From the IMG/VR virus record IMGVR_UViG_3300034407_000009, positions 1 to 20,203 of that record: a DNA stretch of 20,203 nucleotides; one strand, given 5' to 3'. Below the pieces are notes generated by a model, which searched no databases, had not been told where the DNA came from, and worked only from the letters and a program-made list of their open reading frames with translations. The DNA is from a virus. This document shows, in pieces, positions 14,644 through 20,203 of the stretch. Within the stretch, counting starts at the first letter, position 1. Each line of letters begins with the position of its first letter. The position numbers and the translations under genes were made by a program.

Positions 14644-16567
14644 TTTTTAACTCCTCAATTTCAGCCTTTAATTCTTTGATAGCTTCAATAAGCAAGCCGT
14701 GCAATTGGTCATATTGAACAGTTTTATACTCAACACCATCGTCTGTCTTTAAGGGCAGTGTGCTTTCTTGGATTGCACTTGGTAGAACCTTTTCGACTTC
14801 CTGTGCAATAACCCCTGCGCTTTCTTTGCCATCTGCTTTGTACGTAAAGGTGTAGCCGTTTAGCTGACTCACTTTATCCAAAGCGCCTGTGATTGGCTTA
14901 ATGTCTTCCTTGAGTCGCTCATCAGAAATCGTGGTTGAATAAGCAATGACGTTGCCATCTGCGTGAAAATCACCATCAGCTTCAAATCGAAACTCATTAC
15001 TGTTGTTAATGTACACATCCATTTGTGTGTTGTCTGTGAAAGTAATGTAATCAGTAGCATCTAAGCCAATTTTCCCTGACACGAGTGCGTCACCAGTTAC
15101 AGTAACTCCATCTAAATTTGTTGTGCCGTCTACATCTATGTCACCAGAGATGTCTAACGAAGCAAATACGGATGTTCCTGTTCCAGTGATTGTACCACCA
15201 ACACCTAAATTACCAGCAATCGTCACATTTGTTGTACCTGTTGGTATTTCTAAAACATCTGCATCAGCGTCATTTTTAATAGTAACATCATTAGTGCTAC
15301 CCTGCCCTGTCAGGATAAGACCTTCAGCAGCCGTATAACCAATAGCTGCATTATCTCCTGCGGCGGTATCACCGTCTGGTTCAAATGTAGTAGCTGTGGC
15401 AACACCACTAAAGTTTACAGCAGTGCCTGTTAGTGTTTGCGTTAAAGTCACCTGCCCATCAGAGGCAATAGCAATGGCATCAGTATCACTAGCCGAACCT
15501 ATATTACCTGCATTGGGTATAACTATATTACCGCCAGTAGTCATCAAACCACCGCCAGTGTATGTACCCGACACATCTATATTTCCGTTTACATCGAATA
15601 GAGAAGAAGAGTTTATCTGCACTGTGGGGGCAGTTACATCTAACGTAGTACCTGAATTTATTTCCAAGTGTCCATTTGCTGATGCAACTATGTTTTCTCC
15701 ACCAGCAGCATCGTTAAAGGACAACTTACTATCTACAGCTAAAACAAGTTCATCTGCTGACTGATCCCATAACAAGAAGTGACTAGCAGATGCACCAAAA
15801 AACTTTACATCGTAACCTGTATCATCAACACCGACTGTAACTGTATTGTCAATTTGAACAGCACCATCAATGTCTACAGCATCTAAATTAGTTGTACCGT
15901 CTACGTCAAGATCACCATTAAAGTCTGCATTACCTGCAAGTGTTAGCGTAGTTGCCATATCAACAGCACCATCAATGTCTACAACATCTAGGTTAGTCGT
16001 GCCGTCTACGTCAATATCTCCACTAATATCTAAAGATGCAAAAACAGAAGTGCCTGTTCCAGTAACAGTACCGCCGACAACAACGTTACCCACAACATTT
16101 ATCGCGTCGAAGTGGGCATTATTAAATATGTTTGCCGCTACAGCACCGCTACCTGCGCCGTCAAAAAACACAACCGCAGTTTTACCTGCTGGAATTTCGT
16201 AGTCGTTACTAGAGTTATACGTTCCCTGAAACAACAATATGCTGCGTGATCCAGATAGATTGTTGCGGACATATACAATTTTTTCCGCATTGTTTGGAGT
16301 AAGTTGCACAAAGGCCGTGCCGCCTAAATCTCCTCCATCTGCAAATATAACCAAACGATTACGCCCATTAGAAGCGGCTCCGTCCGTAACAGGCAATGTG
16401 TTTGGAGAACCAGAAGACCCTGTAGCCCCAAGAGTTACAGAAACCTGCCCATCAAGAGCGGTGTCTAATAGTTCTAAGTTTGTGTTTGTAGTTCCTCCCC
16501 ATGTGCCAGACTGTTCGCCTGTAGCAATGAGTTCAATACCGTTGTTTGTTGTATATGTACTAGGCAT
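14627..16567 (-). CDS. Tail fibre with C-terminal S74 intramolecular chaperone (646 aa)
   Basis: The N-terminal region (residues 1-110) contains ELIATGEQSGTWGGTTNTNL, a typical marine phage tail-fibre N-terminus that probably binds the virion. The middle is beta-rich with short repeats (SLDISGDIDVDGTTNLD at about 178-194 and 470-486, related GDLDVDGTTNLD at 218-229). The C-terminal 99 residues form the peptidase S74 domain: SDERLKEDIKP begins at S548, with K553 as the partner of the Ser/Lys dyad, then GVIAQEVEKVLP and a C-terminal helix. This domain trimerises the fibre and then cuts itself off near S548, leaving a stable trimer. The shaft is probably a trimeric beta-helix. The gene lies between the repeat-protein gene and the glycine-rich protein gene. 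AGGAT lies six bases upstream. Confidence 0.88.
   Translation of the reverse strand: MPSTYTTNNGIELIATGEQSGTWGGTTNTNLELLDTALDGQVSVTLGATGSSGSPNTLPVTDGAASNGRNRLVIFADGGDLGGTAFVQLTPNNAEKIVYVRNNLSGSRSILLFQGTYNSSNDYEIPAGKTAVVFFDGAGSGAVAANIFNNAHFDAINVVGNVVVGGTVTGTGTSVFASLDISGDIDVDGTTNLDVVDIDGAVDMATTLTLAGNADFNGDLDVDGTTNLDAVDIDGAVQIDNTVTVGVDDTGYDVKFFGASASHFLLWDQSADELVLAVDSKLSFNDAAGGENIVASANGHLEINSGTTLDVTAPTVQINSSSLFDVNGNIDVSGTYTGGGLMTTGGNIVIPNAGNIGSASDTDAIAIASDGQVTLTQTLTGTAVNFSGVATATTFEPDGDTAAGDNAAIGYTAAEGLILTGQGSTNDVTIKNDADADVLEIPTGTTNVTIAGNLGVGGTITGTGTSVFASLDISGDIDVDGTTNLDGVTVTGDALVSGKIGLDATDYITFTDNTQMDVYINNSNEFRFEADGDFHADGNVIAYSTTISDERLKEDIKPITGALDKVSQLNGYTFTYKADGKESAGVIAQEVEKVLPSAIQESTLPLKTDDGVEYKTVQYDQLHGLLIEAIKELKAEIEELKNASTK
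15110..15199 (-). repeat. Internal fibre repeat, copy 2
   Basis: Codons 457-486 encode the same 30-residue block as codons 165-194 apart from one conservative change (GGTVTG to GGTITG), but with different synonymous codons. The copy is therefore old and selected at protein level. Confidence 0.7.
15986..16075 (-). repeat. Internal fibre repeat, copy 1
   Basis: Codons 165-194 encode the first copy of the GTGTSVFASLDISGDIDVDG block. A shorter related copy (GDLDVDGTTNLDAVDIDGAV) follows at about codons 218-237. Repeats of this type are common in trimeric beta-helical fibre shafts. Confidence 0.7.
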
Positions 16568-16575
16568 TTTTTATC

Positions 16576-18924
16576 CTATGCTGCTATATCATCCCAGTTT
16601 GAAGATTGGGACGGCGTTACTTCATCCCAGTTCGGAGATTGAGATGGCGTTACTTGATTATAACTTGGTTCTTGATTTGGAACAATAGGCCCCCAAACAA
16701 GAACCTGTGATGTTTCTGCTGTCCCAAAAACACCTTCTGGGAACACATTTGCTTTTGCTGAGATTGTGACAGACCCAACTTGACCCGTCCCAGAAACACC
16801 TGTGACGGAAACATTTCGGGATATAGATGTAGTTACTGAACCAACCTGTGCTGTGGCGCTTACTCCAGTAATAGAAACATTGGCTTTTGCTGAAACTGTG
16901 GTTTCTCCAGCCTGTCCAGTACCAGAAACTCCTGTAACTGAAACAGTTCTTGAGACAGAAACAGTAGTTGTGCCGACTTGACCAGTTCCAGAAACGCCTG
17001 TAACGGAAACACTTTTTGGTATAGAGGCAGTAGTTGACCCAACTTGTCCAGTTCCAGAAACTCCTGTAACCGAAGAATTTGCATCTGCTGTTGTAGTGAC
17101 AGAGCCAACTGAACCTGTGGCGCTAACTCCACTAACAAAAATACTTATTGCAGGAATTACTGTAACAGAACCTACTGATCCAGTTGCTTCTAGCCCAGTA
17201 ACTGAAGAATTAGAATTGGCGACTACAGAAACAGAACCAACTGACCCTGTTGCTGGTAAACCTGTCACTGGAGCAGTCGCACCTGCGGCTGCGGTTGCAG
17301 AGCCAACCTGCCCTGTTGATTCTAATCCTGTTACATTTATAACTTCATTTTCGTGTATTGTTACAGTACCAACACCACCAGTAGCAGATACACCTGTAAC
17401 ATTTACGACTTCATTTTCATCAACAGTAACAGAACCAACTGACCCTGTTGCTGATAAGCCAGTAACAGAAGAATTTGAAGCTGCATTTATTGTAACCGAA
17501 CCCACACTGCCTGTGGAAGAAATCCCAGTAACAGGTATATTACCTATACCAGATACAGAAACTGAACCAATTTCACCTGTTGCAGAAATGCCTGTGACAG
17601 AAATATCTGCGGAAGCATTTGTAGTTACAGAGCCGATCCCCCCTGTCGATGAAAGTCCTGTAACAGAAACACTTTTTGGAATAGAAGCTACAGCGGAACC
17701 AACATTTCCAGTTGCTGATACTCCTGTGACATTTACGTTCTGAGATTGTATAACAGAGGCGCTGCCAACTTGCCCAGTTGCACTTAACCCCGCAGGCGAA
17801 ACATTGGCTTTAGCAACAACAGATACAGCACCCACACTGCCTGTGGAAGAAATCCCAGTAACAGGTATATTACCTATACCAGATACAGAAACTGAACCAA
17901 TTTCACCTGTTGCAGAAATGCCTGTGACAGAAATATCTGCGGAAGCATTTGTAGTTACAGAGCCGATCCCCCCTGTCGATGAAAGTCCTGTAACAGAAAC
18001 ACTTTTTGGAATAGAAGCTACAGCGGAACCAACATTTCCAGTTGCTGATACTCCTGTGACATTTACGTTCTGAGATTGTATAACAGAGGCGCTGCCAACT
18101 TGCCCAGTTGCACTTAACCCCGCAGGCGAAACATTGGCTTTAGCAACAACAGATACAGCACCCACACTGCCTGTAGAGGCCAACCCAGAAACAGGGACAT
18201 CACTTGCACCAGAAACGGACACTGAACCAATCTGACCTGTCGCAGAAAGTCCTGATACAGAAACATTCGAATCCGCAGTGGTTGTTACAGTACCCACACT
18301 ACCTGTGCAGGAAACGCCAGTAACAGAAATGTCTTTTGGAATAGATGCAACTACAGTACCCACACTTCCTGTGCAGGAAACACCTGTAACAGAAACACTT
18401 TTTGGAATAGATGCAACTACAGAGCCAACACTACCTGTAGAAGAAACGCCAGTAACAGAGGTATTTGAAGCTGAATCCGTAGTTGCGGAACCAACTCCAC
18501 CTGTCGATGACAAGCCTGTAACTGAAATATTTGAAGATGTAATTAAAGTTACAGAGCCAACCGCTCCTGTAGCGGAAAGCCCTGTAACAGAAATGTCTGC
18601 TGAAGCATTTGCAGTTACAGAACCCACGCCGCCTGTAGCGGAAAGCCCTGTAACAGATACGCTTTCAGGTATTGAGGCGATTACAGAACCGACTTGACCT
18701 GTTGCACTTAGTCCAGTCGGTGAAGCGTTTGCTTTTGCAACAACCGTTACAGAGCCGACACTTCCTGTTGAGGAAACACCAGTAACGGGGGTGTCACTTG
18801 CCCCCGCTGTTGTAACTGAACCAACTTGGCCTGTGCCAGAAACACCAGTAACGTCTACAGGAAGTGGGTTGCCCCAAGTGCCTGTAGACCATGTACCACG
18901 CCCCCAGCCTGCAACAATTGCCAT
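16576..18924 (-). CDS. 782-aa repeat protein, putative fibrous virion protein
   Basis: After a 24-residue N-terminus with GWGRGTWSTGTWG (6-18) the protein consists of thirty-two tandem 22-residue repeats of the form VTGxSxTGxVGSVT followed by eight variable positions. A degenerate 33rd unit follows, then a C-terminal tail with three 11-residue repeats (747-757, 758-768, 769-779; e.g. VTPSQSPNWDE). The composition is Ser/Thr/Val/Gly, with two Cys residues and almost no aromatic residues inside the array. The strict period and alternating pattern fit a beta-solenoid or beta-spiral fibre, and a virion surface role is likely from its position between head-tail and fibre genes. No enzymatic or chaperone domain is visible. 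AGGT lies seven bases before the ATG. Function inferred only. Confidence 0.7.
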   Translation of the reverse strand: MAIVAGWGRGTWSTGTWGNPLPVDVTGVSGTGQVGSVTTAGASDTPVTGVSSTGSVGSVTVVAKANASPTGLSATGQVGSVIASIPESVSVTGLSATGGVGSVTANASADISVTGLSATGAVGSVTLITSSNISVTGLSSTGGVGSATTDSASNTSVTGVSSTGSVGSVVASIPKSVSVTGVSCTGSVGTVVASIPKDISVTGVSCTGSVGTVTTTADSNVSVSGLSATGQIGSVSVSGASDVPVSGLASTGSVGAVSVVAKANVSPAGLSATGQVGSASVIQSQNVNVTGVSATGNVGSAVASIPKSVSVTGLSSTGGIGSVTTNASADISVTGISATGEIGSVSVSGIGNIPVTGISSTGSVGAVSVVAKANVSPAGLSATGQVGSASVIQSQNVNVTGVSATGNVGSAVASIPKSVSVTGLSSTGGIGSVTTNASADISVTGISATGEIGSVSVSGIGNIPVTGISSTGSVGSVTINAASNSSVTGLSATGSVGSVTVDENEVVNVTGVSATGGVGTVTIHENEVINVTGLESTGQVGSATAAAGATAPVTGLPATGSVGSVSVVANSNSSVTGLEATGSVGSVTVIPAISIFVSGVSATGSVGSVTTTADANSSVTGVSGTGQVGSTTASIPKSVSVTGVSGTGQVGTTTVSVSRTVSVTGVSGTGQAGETTVSAKANVSITGVSATAQVGSVTTSISRNVSVTGVSGTGQVGSVTISAKANVFPEGVFGTAETSQVLVWGPIVPNQEPSYNQVTPSQSPNWDEVTPSQSSNWDDIAA
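16741..18852 (-). repeat. 66-bp tandem repeat array (32 units)
   Basis: The array encodes residues 25-728, exactly 32 x 22 residues with no indels. The units differ at many synonymous sites except inside the perfect 330-bp duplication. In both strands the repeat lacks stops in some frames, which creates long spurious antisense ORFs. Confidence 0.9.
17500..18159 (-). repeat. Perfect 330-bp tandem duplication inside the repeat gene
   Basis: Bases 17500-17829 and 17830-18159 appear identical along their whole length, and the match continues for 15 bases into 18160-18174. The unit equals five 66-bp repeats. All other repeats have diverged, so this is a recent in-frame expansion, or an artefact of assembly. 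Confidence 0.9.
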
Positions 18925-18940
18925 TTCATTTACCTATAAA

Positions 18941-19375
18941 CTAGGCTATGCGAATAATGGCGCTACTTGAGTTTGCAGTGGGGAAAACAACTGTGAAGTC
19001 TCCAGCAGTCGAAGTTTTATCTCCGCCGAAGTCTAAAACAACTACAGTTGGATCACCTGAAGCACTATCATTGTAAATCAGTGCGCCACGCGCAGTAACA
19101 GTTGCGTTGCTAAAGGTAAGATCACCAAAATCAGTAAGCGCTGTTGTGCCGCTTGTAGACGGATCAACTCTTGTGAGGGCTGCACCACCTGCGGTGTAGT
19201 TTGTTCCGCTTACTTCGTTTGAAGTTGTATATGCTGTGGTAGCCGCTGTAAACGATGCGCTATTTGTATACATCGCTAGTTTAAAGGTGCTTCCACCAGA
19301 GTTTTTAAAGTTATGAACGGCCTCAAGGATTTCCTTCTTAAAGCTCGTGCACATAAAGTTGCCAGAAAAGGCCAT
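18941..19375 (-). CDS. Conserved 144-aa beta-rich phage protein, putative virion component
   Basis: The sequence opens with MAFSGNFMCTSFKKEILEAV, then HNFKNSGGSTFKLAMYTNSA. Its later strands include GALIYNDSASGDPTVVVLDF and SSAIIRIA. I have seen this family often in marine and other tailed phages, without a defined function. It looks like a compact beta-sandwich, which would suit a head, neck or tail decoration protein. AAGGAG nine bases upstream fixes the start. Its place after the adaptor and before fibre genes supports a structural role. Confidence 0.65.
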   Translation of the reverse strand: MAFSGNFMCTSFKKEILEAVHNFKNSGGSTFKLAMYTNSASFTAATTAYTTSNEVSGTNYTAGGAALTRVDPSTSGTTALTDFGDLTFSNATVTARGALIYNDSASGDPTVVVLDFGGDKTSTAGDFTVVFPTANSSSAIIRIA

Positions 19376-19376
19376 T

Positions 19377-19673
19377 TCATAGTCTCCTTATAAGTTCCGC
19401 AAGGCTTGGATGCCCTGCATCTGTAAGTGCGTTATATACCGTAGTTCTATCACTTTTGATAGCCTCTCGCAAATAAAACTCAATGACTTTCGTAATTTGA
19501 CGTTCAAAGACACGAGCTTGATCACGAATCGCAGGGTGCGCTGTATCAGAAACGTTGACAATTTTGCTGGCACAGCGCTCTGCAATTTCTTCGGGTGTAA
19601 ACCCTCTATTGTTGGTTGTATGGACTTGAACGCCAAAATCTTCTGGCAAGCTCATATTCAAAGCAGGTATCAT
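19377..19673 (-). CDS. Conserved 98-aa helical phage protein
   Basis: The protein contains FGVQVHTTNNRGFTPEEIAE (about 13-32), SDTAHPAIRDQARVF and EFYLREAIKSDRTTVYNAL (about 66-83), ending in LAELIRRL. It recurs in marine phage genomes near head-tail genes, but its function is unknown to me. The composition is helical and basic at the end, with one Cys and no membrane segment. GGGAG lies six bases before the ATG at 19673, which overlaps the preceding stop as ATGA. A second Met at residue 7 is less likely to be the start. Confidence 0.65.
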   Translation of the reverse strand: MIPALNMSLPEDFGVQVHTTNNRGFTPEEIAERCASKIVNVSDTAHPAIRDQARVFERQITKVIEFYLREAIKSDRTTVYNALTDAGHPSLAELIRRL

Positions 19674-20203
19674 GTTTTCTCCCTAATAATAAGACCTGTT
19701 CGGTAAGCATCCGTAACTTCTTGTGATTCACCAAAGTTTTTGACGCGAGAAAGGGCTTCTGTAAATCTTTGTGTATAATTCTGCACAAGATCACCTTCAC
19801 CCTTCATAAAAGTGTACGCCTCTATTAAACTACCATATAGCATAGAAACTGAAGCATTCGTGCTTAACCATGTTGTCCCACTTCCAGAACCAGCAGTCAA
19901 AGAAGCTGGTCTGTAGAAGTAATGAAGCTCAACATTGTAATTTGAATCTGGAGTTGGTCCTAGAATAAAGTTATCAACATCAAACTGCGCATAATACCGA
20001 GGAGCACCAGTCGTAGAATTGTTCGGGTTAAAAGACTGAACAAAGTTTACGTCTTTAAATAGCACAAACTCTTTGTTGCTGCCGTTTGTAAAAGACAGAC
20101 TAAATGGAGCCAAATAATCATCAGGTAAAGCAAGATATTGATTGCTTGCAGTAAGATTTCCTGTTTGATTTTTTCGGAAAACCTCAAGTTGCGCTATTTT
20201 TAA
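19670..20203 (-). CDS. Head-tail adaptor-like protein, N-terminus missing at window edge
   Basis: The frame stays open to the right edge, giving 177 visible residues up to a TGA at 19670-19672, so the TTG at 20113 is not the start. The visible part contains LALPDDYLAPFSL, KDVNFVQSF, PRYYAQFDVDNFILGPTPDS and VELHYFYRPASL. It ends with SLIEAYTFMKGEGDLVQNY and a helix into VTDAYRTGL. This is the pattern I associate with short-tailed phage adaptor (gatekeeper-type) proteins that join the portal to the tail. It is the most upstream gene in the window, so the portal and capsid genes probably lie to the right. The assignment is by pattern only. Confidence 0.6.
   Translation of the reverse strand, partial: LKIAQLEVFRKNQTGNLTASNQYLALPDDYLAPFSLSFTNGSNKEFVLFKDVNFVQSFNPNNSTTGAPRYYAQFDVDNFILGPTPDSNYNVELHYFYRPASLTAGSGSGTTWLSTNASVSMLYGSLIEAYTFMKGEGDLVQNYTQRFTEALSRVKNFGESQEVTDAYRTGLIIREKT

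Noticed and set aside
17096-18697. Three long plus-strand ORFs rich in TEPT, DPV and PVTE repeats
   Set aside because: They are the antisense of the 66-bp repeat array. The repeat lacks stops in that frame, and they have no ribosome-binding site or independent family signal.
16741-18852. CRISPR array
   Set aside because: The repeats are contiguous, coding, degenerate and 66 bp long with no unique spacers between conserved repeats.

Overview
The window looks like part of the genome of a tailed marine bacteriophage, most likely short-tailed (podovirus-like). The evidence is an almost unbroken, tightly packed, leftward block of virion and lysis genes from the right edge to about position 850. 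It includes a P22 gp10-like tail nozzle/stabilization protein, large Gly/Ala-rich candidate DNA-ejection proteins, fibre proteins with N-termini of a type I know from marine (pelagiphage/cyanophage-like) tail fibres, and a holin of the GTA-type three-TM family. I see no tape-measure, sheath or baseplate genes. The holin family and the style of the small proteins hint at an alphaproteobacterial host, but this is inference. No integrase, tRNA, rRNA, IS element or CRISPR array was seen. Terminase, portal and capsid genes are absent and presumably lie beyond the right edge.

Layout in the direction of transcription (minus strand, right to left). A head-to-tail adaptor-like protein, open at the right edge, is followed by a 98-aa helical protein and a 144-aa beta-rich protein. 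Next is a 782-aa protein made of thirty-two 22-residue repeats, then a 646-aa fibre with a C-terminal S74 intramolecular chaperone, a 320-aa glycine-rich tip-like protein and a tail assembly chaperone. A cluster of small membrane-associated proteins and lysis genes follows: 77, 54, 153, 85 and 66 aa, a 129-aa holin, a 39-aa single-TM protein and an M15 endolysin. A short intergenic region with a TATAAT box and several repeats precedes a second block: nozzle-like protein (704 aa), 98 aa, a 76-aa zinc ribbon, 331 aa, 497 aa, 596 aa and 1021 aa. The last four look like internal or ejection proteins.

At the left end the organisation changes. A small ribbon-helix-helix protein gene on the plus strand sits between the end of the late block and a minus-strand DUF1064 (PD-(D/E)XK/resolvase-like) gene. 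Candidate divergent promoters lie inside each other's coding regions. The end of a rightward gene, probably from the early or middle operon, enters from the left edge and stops at a strong intrinsic terminator (242-265) that contains the stop codon of the DUF1064 gene.

Most junctions in the leftward block overlap by 1 to 4 bases (ATGA, TAATG, TGATG), so it probably works as translationally coupled polycistronic mRNA. Two real genes are too short for a 60-codon cutoff: a 54-aa Cys-containing protein (12832-12996) and a 39-aa membrane protein (11412-11531). The most unusual objects are the 22-residue repeat protein with a perfect 330-bp internal tandem duplication, the dense membrane/lysis cluster, and the antisense regulator island at the left end.
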